Shown here: piece after piece, positions 1 to 13,136 of the stretch
Numbering within the stretch: the first letter of the stretch is position 1
Layout of the letters: each line of letters begins with the position of its first letter
NCBI GenBank assembly: GCA_033980235.1
Contig: CM067059.1
Span: forward strand, 23,733,111-23,797,110
DNA: 64,000 bases
Direction: 5' to 3'
From: Diadema setosum
Taxonomy: Eukaryota > Echinodermata > Echinoidea > Diadematoida > Diadematidae
The notes under the pieces: model-generated
What the model saw: only the letters and a program-made list of their open reading frames with translations
The model's database searches: none
What the model was told of the DNA's origin: nothing
Position numbers and translations under genes: made by a program

Positions 1-939
1 GTGATTGGCAGTATCATCCAACAGCGCCTTCTTACCCACCGGGACTATGCGCCTTTGTCTTTAATTCAATCATGCTAGATTAAGTTGTTACGTAATTGGC
101 TGGAGAAAAGTACATCCTCGAAAGAGTAGTACAGTATAGTATTCTGCATACCCGTATCATGAGCAGGAGGGGGGGGGGGGGAGCATACTTCATGTCAACA
201 AACTAATCCCATTTCTACATAGGACGACATCACCTAGTCAGTTTACCCAAGGAGTTCGCAGTCCCTTATCCACCTCCCAGGCGCCTCAGAACTTGGATCA
301 CGAACACAATCCGAGGCTGTGCGCTTAATCAGCTTTGAGAGGACCCTACCCACTGAACGGTTTATTGGTGGAAGTGTCGTTGGATCCACTCATTAATATC
401 TCTCCGTAAGTATATTTTCTTGTTGAGAGCACTATGACACCAATCAAGGCCTCTTAGCGTTCACTCTGGGAATCTGTTCTCTTGTTGAAATTAAAACTAG
501 CGGTAAAGAGGTATATCTATAGGCCTAGAATGTGCAGAATCTGTAGAAGCAATGGCCTGCTACAATAAGCGGCATATTGTATAGCTGTTCTGCTTGTGTA
601 TATTGTCGACGAAGTCACTGACCGATGACCAGGCTAGAGCAAGGATATGTCAGGGAGGTGAAAGAGAGACCACCTCCCTGGATATGTCAACTCGTCAGTG
701 GCCGCTGTATTATGACGTGTGCATGCAATGACGTTAACGAAAGTCTCGTACTGAGATATATAGATTGACAGAAAAATGCTTGTCGAACCACATACTCTGA
801 TGGCAGAATCTTTTACTGTCAAATGTGGCTTGCTGTTTCCACCGTCTATCGTCAATTAAAATGCCACATTTTTTTGTGTGTGCCAATGGACATGGGAAAA
901 TAGATCTACGGATAATTATTATTTTCATAGTGCATACTC
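1..939. other. No gene recognised; hairpin and G-run
   Basis: No open frame here resembles a protein I know. There is a 13-base G run at 169-181. A perfect 10-bp stem (CAGGGAGGTG at 651-660 against CACCTCCCTG at 671-680) encloses a 10-base loop and is flanked on both sides by a GGATATGTCA-like direct repeat. The function is unknown; it could be the core of a small transposon. Confidence 0.4.
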
Positions 940-1320
940 GGTCATTACTCCGGCAAAGGCAACTGAACGTGTAAACTTTAATATCATTATCATATTGTAT
1001 TTATCATAATTACTATTATTGTAAAGTAGTTGGAGTGGTACACATACACTCTGTAACTTTCCCTCTTCCCCCTACCCTTCCCTATTTCTCTCTTTCTCTA
1101 TTCCCTATCCTATCCAGAGTAGGTAAGCATATATAGTCTCCATACCGTCAAGCCTCGGCTTATTTTGGAGACCGTTCTGTTTAAGTTCCATAAGCTGTTT
1201 GTATTTGTCTTGTATAATTGTACTAAAAACTATGTATCGATATACTGTTTGTCATAAATGACATGTACATAATCATATCTGATGTAACGGAATTAAGCAG
1301 AAATAAATCAAATCAAATAA
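940..1320 (+). repeat. Possible LINE 3' end with ATCAA-type tail
   Basis: This AT-rich stretch ends in AAATAAATCAAATCAAATAA. A short AATAAA-like string followed by a small direct repeat is the usual 3' tail of CR1/L2/Rex-like LINEs, and the LINE at 16.5-20.3 kb ends in the same style with TTGAAC repeats. No reverse transcriptase coding is visible upstream, so this would be a heavily 5'-truncated copy. The call rests on tail style alone. Confidence 0.3.
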
Positions 1321-3014
1321 TTATTCTCAGCTGGTACTACACGGCCTGATCCGATCCTAGATATGCAGATATTGACAACTTCATATAACATTGTCATTTC
1401 ATTGCACCCACTTGAAAGTTTGTCACCAATGCCAGCAACATTCACTCGATCCTTAATTCTCCATGCCAGGAACAGATCAACTTAATTACAAACGGTTTGA
1501 AAACTAGCTATATAGAGAGTCTATCAAGTCTTCGGCAAAGAATCAGCATTCCAAAGCAGATTAAATGAGCCATAAGCGTTAAATTGGTAATATGTTAATG
1601 ACAGACATCTGTCATTAAATTACACTGGTATAGCCATGATCATGCAGCCCACTCCCTCTCTCGCTTAATTCTTTCTTGCCTATTCTTCTGTCTATATCAC
1701 GAACCGAAGTTTACCAACTTGGCATGCAGTATACAACCTTTGGACCACCTCCTATGATAGCTCAAGCATGCATTGTATGGAAAAGGCTAACTTCACGTAC
1801 AGCATTAGATTATACATTATACATAGTCCTCGTTCATAAGTGGTGGACTAGTCTTACAGTAGTTGGGAACATTACAGAAAACTCCCTAGGGAGTTTTCTG
1901 TAACAAATTCTTTTTTAAATTATGCAAATATCTTGGAGAAAATGGAGTTGAGTATACTATTAATGGTGATTGTGGGAGAACACCTGATCAGATCGAGACT
2001 AGCTGTTATCAAGGGGGGGGGGGGGGTAGAATCAAGGTTTCGTAGGCCACTGTAGTATTCTATTACTATAATCTATAGTCTCTAACACCATAATTGTAAT
2101 GCAACGCAATATACTGTCAGCCCTAAATGTAGAATCATATAAGACAAAGAAAAAGAAAGAGCAATACATTATTAAAGAGTTGTCTCTTTTATAACATTTT
2201 AAGTTAAACTTTATTAAATGTAGCGTCTAATGTTAACAGTGTAATTGCACTTCTCTTAGGGTTAAAAGCTATTACATTTGCGGTCGATATTACATGCAGC
2301 GTTATTATAATTGGGATTGATATTACATGAGTTATTACATTAGGGGAGGATAATACATAGACTTGGTTTGACCCACTGTTTTTTAACAACAAATGCAGAA
2401 GCTCAATCAAAAATACACTGTACTTAGAATGAAGGAGTATGCAGAGGTCATTGTGAGTGTTTGATAGTGTTTGTGTAGTGAAATAGGCTAGAGGATAGGA
2501 CATCAGCAAACAGCAAGCCATCAGTGGTGTCACAAGTTTTTTTTCTCTCTCTCTCTCTTCAGACAGGACTACGGAAGAGTCAGTCATCGATAGTTATTAT
2601 TTCATCACCGATATCGTATCATACGTTTCATCAGAGGGGAAAATTGCCAAGTACATTTTTTTTAATCTGTATGGTGAAAGAACGTTCAAATAATTGGACC
2701 TGCATGCAAATATTCGAATAGGAATTATCAGTTCTTTTGATTAGAGACCAACGCTTGTATTTTTTTCTGTCTGAATGAAAATGGACTAATGACGGAATGA
2801 TTTCATTGTAGAACTGGGTAATGATAATTGTAAGTGTTGTGTTACATGTGAGCGTCTAATAATAATTGAAGATTTACTCGCACATCTGTTGTGTGGTCAA
2901 AATTTTTCGCAGAAGGAATTATAGGTGTGTAAAAAAAAATTACTGACTAGTGAGAAGGGCATAACTATCCTCGATCTGTGATGTCACATTGACACTTGAC
3001 TTCTCTTTTATTCA
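1321..3014. other. Intergenic, upstream of the P450 gene
   Basis: No convincing coding region. A 32-bp perfect palindrome (listed separately) and a 14-base G run (2013-2026) are present. The last few hundred bases must hold the P450 promoter, but I see no clear TATA box or initiator that I would defend. Confidence 0.4.
1872..1903. repeat. Perfect 32-bp palindrome without spacer
   Basis: The left half TTACAGAAAACTCCCT is followed directly by its exact reverse complement, with the centre at CCTAGG. There is no loop. A spacer-free palindrome of this length is unexpected by chance in 64 kb. It could be a target site, a protein-binding site or the fused ends of a MITE; the sequence does not say which. 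Confidence 0.9.
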
Positions 3015-6000
3015 ATGTTCCAAACAATCATACAGAAGATGTCCAGTATGAAAGACATACTAGGAACGGTTTCCAGTGTACGTCAGATTAATAGTCTGAC
3101 CATCACAGCAGCTCTTGGACTGGTCACCTTAACTCTGGCTTATTGGTCAGTGAAGAGACCACGCCGCTTTCCTCCGGGACCGAGGGGACTCCCGATCGTG
3201 GGGAGTATTTTTGGTAAGTAGGACCAGACAATTAATGGACCGTTTGCTATTTGTAGTTATTTCCAGCAAGGATGGCACTAACAAGGCGTTACAAATCATC
3301 TCTGAATATATTGCTTGGTGCATTGGTGTCTGCAGTTTTGGCGCCTTGCAATTAAACAGCAGGCTAGACCACTGAAATGAGCCCGATGTCGTGCACCAGA
3401 AACAAATGACCAAACTGGGCATTAGTATATTATGTATAAAATTGCACAATGTCCATTATGATTGTATATGAGTTGACATCTCAGTTCAAAAAAGTCAAAG
3501 AGATATGCTTGTATGCTTCATTTCCCCATGAATTTGAGAGCATTTGTGTGTTTTGGCATTTGTCACCTATATTTTGAGTTTTGTCCCGAGCTTTCCCAAA
3601 ATAATACAGTACATGCATAAAAAAAAACCCAAAACAAAACAAAAATAAAACTTATTTAGTTAATATCTAAAGCAAAAATAACTATGATTTTTGTAGTGTT
3701 TAAAATCAGAGCCTATTGGTGCCATCACTTTAGTTATGTAGTGAAGATGAAAAGTTGCTCTGTAAACATCACTGATCACATCTTTCCATACATCTTTTAG
3801 GGGTATAGAGGTATAGAGTTTAGCTTTCTACTGTAGTTGAAAAATTGAAGAAGTATAAAGCTATCACAAACAAAATGAATTTACCGTACACTTTGGAGGA
3901 ACGTCTGCCAGAGGAAAATTTCATAGCTTTTATGTCCTATAGGTATCTACAATGTTGATTAAGATTATGAGCTTTGAACGGTTTTGCTGTAACTTCAACA
4001 ATAATGATTCTATTCGTATATTAGAAAATGTGTTGAAACGAAAGCTGTAAGGCAATATAATCATTTTAGGAGTTTGCGAATCTGACTGAGGATTCTGTTG
4101 TTTATACTGTTTTTTGCTGAATGATTTATTTCTATTTGAAAGTCATTGTCATCTACCATCATTTGGAATATTGTTTATCTTTGACTATGTGTGTGATAAG
4201 GTTGTACTTTAACTTGTTTGCTCTCCTCTTGATTCACAATGGTTGTATCTAGCCATGAATAACAGCCCAGAGATTGTATTTGGACAGTGGGCCAAGGTTT
4301 ATGGCAACATCTTTGGTTTCAAGGTTGGAGAACGATGGATGGTAGTTCTAAATGGTCAAAAGGCCATCAAAGATGCTGTCATCAAACAAGGAGTGGATTT
4401 TGCTGGACGGCCAGAATTTTACTCCCGTAAGTTCCCTAGAACAAAACATGAGTCAAAGAATGGTTATATTTTGGCGATTTTGCATTGCCTTACATAATCT
4501 AATGTTAATTTCATACACATTACGCAGACAATGACGTTTGTAATTGTAATATGGACATAATATTTTATGAGGTGAAAGATGAAATGATCCATTCAATGAG
4601 GCGCAGCCGATTAAATTGAATCTGTAGATTGTAACGTATAGGAACCAGAGAATACGGTTCATCGGATGCATACATAATATAAGGTACAGTACAATGGTCT
4701 TGTGGGAGCCGGCCAGTTATTACTTTTGCTCATCTGATTGAACAGAAGGAAAAAAATATGTTAGTCACGGTTCAAACTCTACTGTTATGATGGATACAAT
4801 TTATTTGTTTTTCTCTCGTGATGTTTGATTGCGAGTTCAAACATTGATGTCTATAGGTCATAGTCTAAACCTCTCTCTTCACTCAAAGGGAAATGAAACC
4901 CAAATATATGTGTGGAGTGAGTATAAGCAGAAAAATGAGTGGAATACATCAATCAAGTGTGATGAAAAACGGACTATCTCTTCAAAAGTTATGAATTCTT
5001 AAGTTTCAGTATCACCATGGCTGGATGAGAAGACAAGACTTTGTGACGTCGTGTTTGAACGACTATGTACAAAAGAATATAAAGAAAATTAAGATAAATT
5101 TTCATTTTCTAGCATATATTGAGTAATGAAAGAGCTGTTGGCTTACCTGTTTCGGAAGGCAGGCTTAACAATACTTGCAAAATGTGTCAGTTACAAGTGG
5201 GAAGATGTATGGGAGCCTATACTCTTCATAAAAAAAAAATTATATTGTGTGAAATTCTCTTTATATTTTCTGTATATATTGTCCAACAGTAGCAACATCA
5301 CAAATAGTAGCTCCGAAGCCAATGTCACACAAATCCATGTCCAAAGTTACACATCTTTCATCCACCACTGTCGGTTCATAATGTAAACGCATATTACTGT
5401 CGCTAACAGGCACAATATTGTCATTCCCCATCATGCAACACTAATTGGTATACTTTTAAGAGCCCAAAGCCAGTGGACTTACGTGTGGTACTAATTTTTG
5501 ACAAGCTTTGTACAAGGCCAAGAAATATTTGTTAAGGGAGCTTTATAGAATACGTGGTCTTTAGATTTGAAGGCATATTGGTATGTTCTGTTTGACAAGC
5601 CATTTTGATGTTGGTACATGTACTTTTTCAATCGATTGGGTGGCAGAATTATGCCAAAGTTGAAAAGCAATACACTGTGCTTGTTATTTATATAACTGTT
5701 AACTGATAAAGATATACATGTAGAAATGAGAATCAGCAGGTATTGAATATAAATGTGTCGGGAAGCCAGGAAAGCTGAAACTCAGTTGAGAATTGTTCCC
5801 GTCCCATGATTACCTCATAAACTCACTAAGCTGGAATTGATAGTACAAGTTGATTTAAAAGTTTTTCGACATGTAGAAAAATGAAGCAGGAATTCTTGTT
5901 ACCTCTCTATGAGGGAGTTGTTTGTTGCTTTTTATGGGGGGGGGGGGAGGGGGGAAGAGGTATATTTAGCCTTCATATTAAATGTTTGATTCTGTATTTC

Positions 6001-9000
6001 ATAACTACTTTCCTTCATTGCCAGTTGAGATATTCACTGAAGGCTATAAAGACATTGTGTTTGGACCCTTCTCTGAAACCTGGAAACTTCATCGCAAGCT
6101 GGCTCACACAGCCCTGCGGTAAGTTGGAAATAACTCTTATCTTTCTTTGAAACAAACATATTATCCTGCCCCGAGTTTTGCGCAACATGTTCATTTTATA
6201 TGACATACCTTTGCTACTAACACATTAGTGCATATCTTGTTTGGTTTGTTTGTTTGGTTAACGAAGGAGTCACATGACTTACAAATATGCTTGTATATGT
6301 GAGCCATAACTTTTATTTTTCAATTCAAATCTTTGCCTGGACATAACGAGAGCAAACAGAACATTCTTAGATGGGTGGGTAAATCTGTGTATCTCCTCGC
6401 TCCACAAGCATTATAAAAGAGATACATCACACAGTTAGCCAGTCTGTCATCTAGCTGAACATTGACCTGACAGTGACTGGACACTCACGACACCATCAAA
6501 ATAATGATTACTTGCCCTTTGGCGCACGATTATTGAATGCTACTTTCTCTTCTTCATGTCACAGACATTTTGCTACCGGGGAGCCTCTGCAGAACCTGAT
6601 CTCCAGCATGTATCCCAAGCTGGAGAAGGCACTGAGTGAGAATGGCAGCAAACCAATCAACCCAAAGATCCTCCTCAATCTTCTCCTCTACAACATCCTC
6701 TCACAGATGTGTTTCGGAAAAAGGCAAGCTTTGATTTTCACGATTTTCTCAATTTACAGCTGAATTATAGTTTCTTCAATCTACTTCACATAATGTCAGA
6801 ACACGTTGTGTTATAACTGAGTTTCACAGTGGTACGAGTAGAATATAGATGGTATATCATTGGTCTGAGAAGAAAATTAACATATTACCTAATACCGTTG
6901 TTCTCCAAGTACAACCTCAAGTAAAACCTCAATTCATGTCAGTATACTACAAATGGTGCAAACTTATGCACCCGATGTTACAGGTCTTGTAGGTATAGGA
7001 GGGACAGATTAACACTTTAACCAGTGTTCTTCACTATGCAAAATAGGGCCTATACCAGGTGTGTGTAAGAGTGCTAGTGTATGTAGTGGCTCACACATGA
7101 CATGCAAGGTGTTTCAAAGGGAATCGAAATCCAAAGTGTGTATGATTTCTTCTTTGAAATTATTGTATTTATTGATGGAGTTCCCGTTACCATGAATAAC
7201 TCATCTGGACAATTTAAAGTTATGTCATTTACCTGGACTTGTTGTCATTATCTGTGCCGCATAGGACCTTGGGAAGGGGGAAAAAAGGATTTGGTGAAAA
7301 ATTAACAATGAATTAAAGATAATCTGCTTTGAGAGAAAAGTACCAATGCAGACAAGTCATCCGCCCAAAACTTGGAATGGAGCCGACTTCAAACAGTTCT
7401 TGATTTTAAAGCTGATTCCTTTATTATTTTTTTTCAAATTCTCATTACATCTGCAAATACCAGGTATGACCTTGATGACCCCAGAGTCACAGGTTGGATG
7501 AAGATTAATGACGATCTGAATGAGGGTATCGGTCTTGGCCTTGCTGCAGACTTCTTCTCTTGGGCTAAGCATCTTCCTACCACTGGACCCAAGATGCTTC
7601 GCGACACAGTTGACACATTCTTTGGGTTTTTGAGGGAACAACTGAGTGGGACGGAGAAGACTTATGATCCAGGTTTTGTATTAGCTTTTCTGGCGCTCTT
7701 TCACTTTTGTTTTTATCAAGTCAAATATTTTACATTTTCACATTTTGATTTATATTCTTTATTTTTATTATTTTTGTGCATTGTTGTGTGAGAATGAGCT
7801 ATTTCAAGTACAGTATAGTATTGAGAAATGAGTGATACTACAAATGGGACGTTTCTTACTCAGTATGATGAGAGCCCTGAAAAGGGGCATTCGAGTTAAA
7901 AGCTGACAAAAAGGTCATTGGGATTATAACCCTGAACAAGATTCTTTGGTGGTTTTTTTTTCTCATAATATATTAATTACTTGAAAAAAATAAAATTGTA
8001 GCCTGCCTAGCTGACTGAAGCTCCTTGAAGGATTGAACAGTAATTGTACATTAAGGTCGTCCGGCAAAAAATGCATCTGTGATCGCTGGTGATCACTCAG
8101 ATGGTCGCTATATTCGGGCTATTTACCCCTTTTCTATGCGGAGAATTTCCGTGTAATCGCTATGGACAAGGAGTCCCTAGGGCATATTTGAGTATAGATG
8201 ATAAAAACAAAGATACATGGCAGGAATCATTACGGGAACTTAGAGATTGAAAGTCATTTTGTTGCCCATTGAAGTTATTGTTGGGCCTGGATTTTTTTGC
8301 TCTCGCTCTTTCTCTTGTAGAAAACATTGATAACTTCTACCACCTCATGCTGAAGGCCCAGGACGACGCAAGAAAGGAGGGTGAGAATGTGGAGAAACTG
8401 ACCGACACCCATGTCTTCCAGACTGTTGCTGACATCTTTGGAGGCGAGTTTTTTGTTTTGTTTTGTTTTTTTTTCTTTTTTTTTCATAGAGCGATTCAGT
8501 CTTTGGTTCCCAGATGAGCTTCTGTGTTGCATTACCAATTTCTCAAGTATCATTCTCATCTTCTTACCCCCTTGATCGTCTTATATATTTCCAGCTGGGA
8601 CCCAGACTTCTGTGGAAACACTGTACTGGGCCATTGCTCTTCTCGCGGAATTTCCGGATATCCAAAAGAAGATCCAGAACGAAATTGATGCAGTTATCGG
8701 TCAGACGCGTGTACCAACCATTGAGGATCGTGGCACACTTCCTTACACGGAGGCAACTCTCTATGAAATCTTGCGCTACAGCAGCATTGCTCCCATAGCT
8801 GTTCCACATGCCACTACCAAGGACACCGAACTACGTGAGTATGATAATCAGCTTTGAAGGGTGACTCTCCTTTTCATGTTCTTTGGCTGTATGAACAGGA
8901 TGTACTACGCAATCACTGTGTTCCTGCAGAATTACCACATCCTTGTGACAGTGCGGTCAAATGAAACTCAGCTCGGCTGTTCGCGATTGGAGTTCTGTGT

Positions 9001-10519
9001 TTACGTATTCATATTACCGATTGTTTTCCACTTTACAACAGAACAACTGTCGTGTCTGCCAAAAATTAAAGTATACAGAACAGCTATGTTAAATGTATTT
9101 TTAACTAACACTAGCATAAACATATATAATGTACCTTGCTATTGAGCCTCTTTAACATTTCATGATTTTTTTTTTGTTTCTTTAGTGGCGATTAATGATT
9201 GATTAAAGTAGAATTCTGTGAGTGTTGCAGAATCAATTAAGGAAAAGCTGTGTTTTCCTCGTTTTTCCTGTCGATGGTTCCATCATGTCGTCCTTTCATC
9301 TTAACAAATATATGCAGCTACTCAAGTCCCAAATTGATGAATGGTTGTATTATGAATATATCACTAAAGTGATATGCAATGACAAAGAGATTGGCAGACA
9401 TGACAAATCATTCGTCGGTAGCTAGGAGACCACTGGTATAATTCTGCTAGCACTGTTTGAAAACTCGAGGAATGACTGTGATAGGAGTCATATTTCTGCA
9501 TATCTTTGATAAATCGACATGTGTCACTGCTCTTACTCTAGTGATAAAATATGAAAAAGCTTCCTGTTCTGTCCCCACATTCAGATGGCTACATAATTCC
9601 CAAAGGAGCCATTGTCATGATCAACACTTACTCAATGCACTTTGACCCCAAGGAATGGGATGACCCAGACTCCTTCAAGCCAGGTTTGTTGTCCTATACG
9701 TACATGTTAAGAGGCTTTCACATGCTTAGTGTTGCGTATAGTGTTGCGTTAGGCCGGCGTAGCCACAGCGAAAGGTACAGCGTGAGCTCGGCGTAGTTGG
9801 TACCAACACTACGCATCTCTACGCAAGCCCGACGTAAAAATATTTAAAGCAAAAACAGGAGCGTAGAGTCGCGGAGTGCGGCGTACCGACCGTGCCAAGC
9901 TCACGTTGGTCATTCTTTACAATATACGCTGAAAGATGCAAAGGGGTCTGAGAGACGATCAAACACACAGACACAGACACAGACACAGACACAGACACAG
10001 ACACACAAACAGACAAGATAATGTAAACATGTTGAATTTTTCTACAGACTAATACTTTCTGCGCAGATTTAAGAAGCAATGTATTTCTTTTTTTTTTTTT
10101 GGAGGGGGGGGGGCTACCTTCTAACAGTTCAAACATTGAATAGTCAACATATTATCGCAAATAACGCTTCAAAAATGATTTAGCTTCCATAACACACTCT
10201 ACCATGCAAACGATGGATATCATTTGTAACATATACTGTGATCTCTTGCACAGAACATTTCTTGGATGACAGTGGCACGGTCCGCCAGCACCCTCCCAGC
10301 TTCATGCCGTTCGGGGCAGGTCGCCGCAGCTGTCTCGGAGAGGCGGTAGCCAAGGCCGACCTCTTTCTCATCTTCACCTGGTTTTGTCAGAATTACACTT
10401 TCGCCAAGGTACCGGGCAAGGAAAATGAGAGCCTTCTGAACATGATCCCCAAAACGGCTGCGGGCCGTCTCCTGACCCCCTACGAGGTCATCATCACACC
10501 AAGGCAGGGCAAAGAGTGA
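3015..10519 (+). CDS. Cytochrome P450, clan 2, CYP1/CYP17-like (9 exons)
   Basis: A haem-thiolate monooxygenase, expected to be anchored in the ER and to take electrons from NADPH-P450 reductase. My exons are 3015-3213, 4253-4426, 6025-6118, 6565-6723, 7464-7672, 8321-8443, 8595-8834, 9585-9683 and 10254-10519. They join in frame to 520 residues, normal for a microsomal P450. Visible landmarks are an N-terminal hydrophobic anchor (about residues 28-44), the proline-rich hinge FPPGPRGLP, the FGKRYDLDDP segment spanning exons 4 and 5, the I-helix AGTQT (~320), the ExxR pair in YEILRY (~380), FKPEHF, and the haem ligand loop FGAGRRSCLGE (Cys ~458). FGKRY resembles CYP1 and the C-terminal part resembles CYP17, so family and substrate stay open. 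Introns 4 and 6 have GC donors. The start is the first ATG of the frame; Met9 or Met12 are alternatives. No disabling mutation is seen. Confidence 0.93.
6724..7463 (+). other. GC-AG intron 4 of the P450 gene
   Basis: Exon 4 ends AAAAAG and the intron begins GCAAGC; it ends ATACCAG. Only this junction gives the family motif FGKRYDLDDP in frame, and no GT donor lies close enough to do so. A strong AG|GCAAG context is typical of authentic GC donors. Confidence 0.85.
8444..8594 (+). other. GC-AG intron 6 of the P450 gene
   Basis: Exon 6 ends TTTGGAG and the intron begins GCGAGT; it ends TTTCCAG. Joining here gives DIFGAGTQTS, the I-helix oxygen-binding motif, in frame. The intron is only 151 bp long and T-rich after the donor. 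Confidence 0.85.
9963..10015. repeat. ACAGAC microsatellite in P450 intron 8
   Basis: Hexamer array of CAGACA units, slightly interrupted at both ends. The upstream part of the same intron (9730-9910) is unusually rich in CG and in short GCGTAG/CTACGC inverted repeats, including a near-palindrome around 9793-9816, so a small foldback element may sit there. Confidence 0.8.
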
Positions 10520-10956
10520 TCCCTTGTAGCACTCCTTATGAGTTCTTTTCAGGGTTTCTATTACATGATTATTGATAATCTTGATATCAGAAATATGAAT
10601 ATCATTGTATATGTTGGGAAAAAGGTAGATGCATGTAGACAAAAGTGTCTTAGTGAGCTATAGTCGCCTAGCACAGAATTTTATATAATTTTGCTGTATA
10701 GAAAGGTATCCATAGATCGCTGTATAATGATCATGATTTTTATGCTGCAAATTTGTGGAACATATAATGTAACTCAATTTTATGTCAAATTTGTGAAATG
10801 ACTTTGTGTCATTTAAATCAAACTGGGATAGAGATAGGATGGATATACAATGTATATATGACAAAAAAGATGCCCTGGTGAACACGATTTCTCGTTTCAT
10901 CCATTTGGTGCATGACGGATTATTTCATGATTGGGCTTATATTCACGTGAGAGAAG

Positions 10957-10962
10957 AATAAA
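10957..10962 (+). terminator. Candidate P450 polyadenylation signal
   Basis: AATAAA lies about 440 bases after the P450 stop codon in an AT-rich 3' region. It is the first canonical hexamer I find downstream of the stop. Confidence 0.5.
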
Positions 10963-12330
10963 ATAGTGCGCCTCTATGAATGTAATGCATCCGTAAGATA
11001 TTCTCTATAGGTTGAGACATTTAATGTTCAAATGATTAAAATGTATGTTTTATGTCTTTGTTAATTATCGTAGTGTGTCAACTGATTGTCAAATTGCCGT
11101 ATATATCGACAAATATAAGCGCTCTCTAAAATGGTCAGTGTTTATCATGGCTTTACTAAAAGAGTGATTAAGTCAGTGCTTGTTAAGGTCGAAGAGAGCA
11201 ATTTGTTAAAGAGTTATACGATAAAAAACGGCTCAACGCAAGAATTTCATAAATGTGTAACGTATTCTTCTGTCCGAAAAATCTCACATTATTATGACGA
11301 AATTTTCATGTCCTCACTTGTGAGGACTGTGTGACATGGGGATAACGATGACATTGTTCGAGAACTTGTCCAAAAGGCAAACTATCCAGTTATAGCTTTA
11401 GGCCTCTATGTACAGGTCCGTGGTCAAGTTGGCTTCAAGAAAATAACCAGTAAAATCGTGCACACAAACTACATGTATATCTATTTCATATCCTTACCGC
11501 TGAATTGTTGATCGTCGGTGGAGTTTTGTACAGAATATAGATTTGATAGAAATAGTTGTGAAAGCAAACCATAGCCAAAAAAGGAGAAAAAGACAGATTT
11601 CATCACTTCCAAATATGCACATGTTTACATCGCTATAAACTAATATTTGTTGAATAATACCGCAGCGATGATCTGTAATATGTTGAAGGACACAGGATGA
11701 TTGTATTGTATTGTATACTTCTCCTCTTGCTTTACAATACACCTCAAGGTGGTTTAACTATGGCGCATTACGAAAACGTTGTATATATACCACAAAGTAT
11801 TTTGATTCGTTGTCTGAGAAACATAAAACCAAATGGAAAATTGAACTGTGTTGTGTGTATAAGTGCATCAACTGTACCTACATTCCTATAATTCATACTT
11901 TGCATAAATCACTTCCTGAAAAATCTCAATGATTTGGATAATGGTTCCGATGTGAGGTAATCAGGGAGAAAAACCTGAGAAAGAAAAGTGAGATAGTGCA
12001 GTTGTGGACACTCATTTCATTACCTCTGTAGTATAAGGTCACCAAAACCCCACATGATACAATAACCTTTAGAAGACAATACATACGTTTAGAGATCGAA
12101 GTATTAATTCAACTGTATCCTAATTTACTAGTCTACTTGAACATTCAGATTATCCTGTATCGCAAATAATATTAAGTAAGAGATTGTATTCATCATAGCT
12201 TTCAATTCAATTGTGTCGTTCCTTTCTTTCTCTCTTTCTTTGCTTGTTTGCTTCTTTCTTTTCCTCAGTTGTATAGTGCACTTTTCGATATTTACAGTAT
12301 GTTTTTTCCCCTAACGGATGATGATATCAT
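10963..12330. other. Intergenic, nothing recognised
   Basis: AT-rich DNA with only short open frames of no recognisable family. No tRNA-like or inverted-repeat structure stood out. Confidence 0.4.
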
Positions 12331-12334
12331 TTTT

Positions 12335-12335
12335 T

Positions 12336-12372
<37 letters not shown>
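12335..12372. repeat. GT microsatellite
   Basis: An uninterrupted GT run that continues into GGGT repeats, directly before the foldback element at 12402. Confidence 0.9.
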
Positions 12373-12379
<7 letters not shown>

Positions 12380-12401
12380 GGTCCCACAATGCCTACGCAT
12401 T

Positions 12402-12570
12402 CAGTGGCGGATCCAGAGGGGGGCGCAAGAGGCGCACGCCTTCCCCTTTATTTATCGTTAAAAACAAAAGAAATAAAAAGAAGAAAATGAAATGAAACCT
12501 GGAAGTAGCACCAAAAATAATAGTTACGCCCCCCCCCCCCCCCTTTACAGAATTCCTGGATCCGCCCCTG
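12402..12570. mobile_element. Short foldback MITE, GGCGGATCCAG ends
   Basis: The left end CAGTGGCGGATCCAG is mirrored by CTGGATCCGCC at the right end (12556-12567). The inside holds a G-rich left part, an A-rich middle and a 14-base C run (12530-12543). A related, more diverged copy with GCGGATCCTGAGGGG at its left end lies at 42697-43018. No coding capacity, so it is non-autonomous. Confidence 0.7.
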
Positions 12571-13075
12571 GCCTTGTCTCTAGGTCTGTTTCGAGGTTTG
12601 TGGATTATCAATAAACACACCACCGCTAGAGGGTACACATCCGTGACACACCACACCCCGTCAATCAACTGTATTATGCATTGAATCGTAAAGGCTGCTG
12701 CATGTAAAAAATCCCGGTTCACGTCTGAAGTCCTCCACACTCCACAGTTGATATCAGAGACTTCGGCGTGTTAGTGTTTCGTGCTTTTGAGTAGCAAAAG
12801 GAACTTCATGTGCACTCTGAAGTTACCTGTGCATTTTGCCAGCTAAAAACTTTTGGCAGCGATACACATTTACTGCTGATCACCACGTTGCATGCACCTT
12901 GGGGCTACAAACCTCCAACGTAAACGCTGTACAACAAAGCTGTACACGGTAAGTACCTTTAAAGTGATGCGGCACCCATCCATGCAAGTAACAGGGATAT
13001 GTTTGGTTACAGTTTATAATGCCAAGTTCTTTTACTGAACCAGGTGTTACAAAAATATTTGCCATTTTTGATCCC

Positions 13076-13081
<6 letters not shown>

Positions 13082-13136
<55 letters not shown>
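13082..13136. repeat. TA microsatellite left of Tc1/mariner copy
   Basis: A near-pure TA array that supplies the TA target dinucleotide for the adjacent element. A matching TA array lies on the other side of the element. Confidence 0.9.

Noticed and set aside
4352..4534. Other ORFs overlapping the P450 exons (for example 8514-8798 and 10220-10642 minus)
   Set aside because: They are alternate-frame shadows of exons whose joined frame matches the P450 family throughout.
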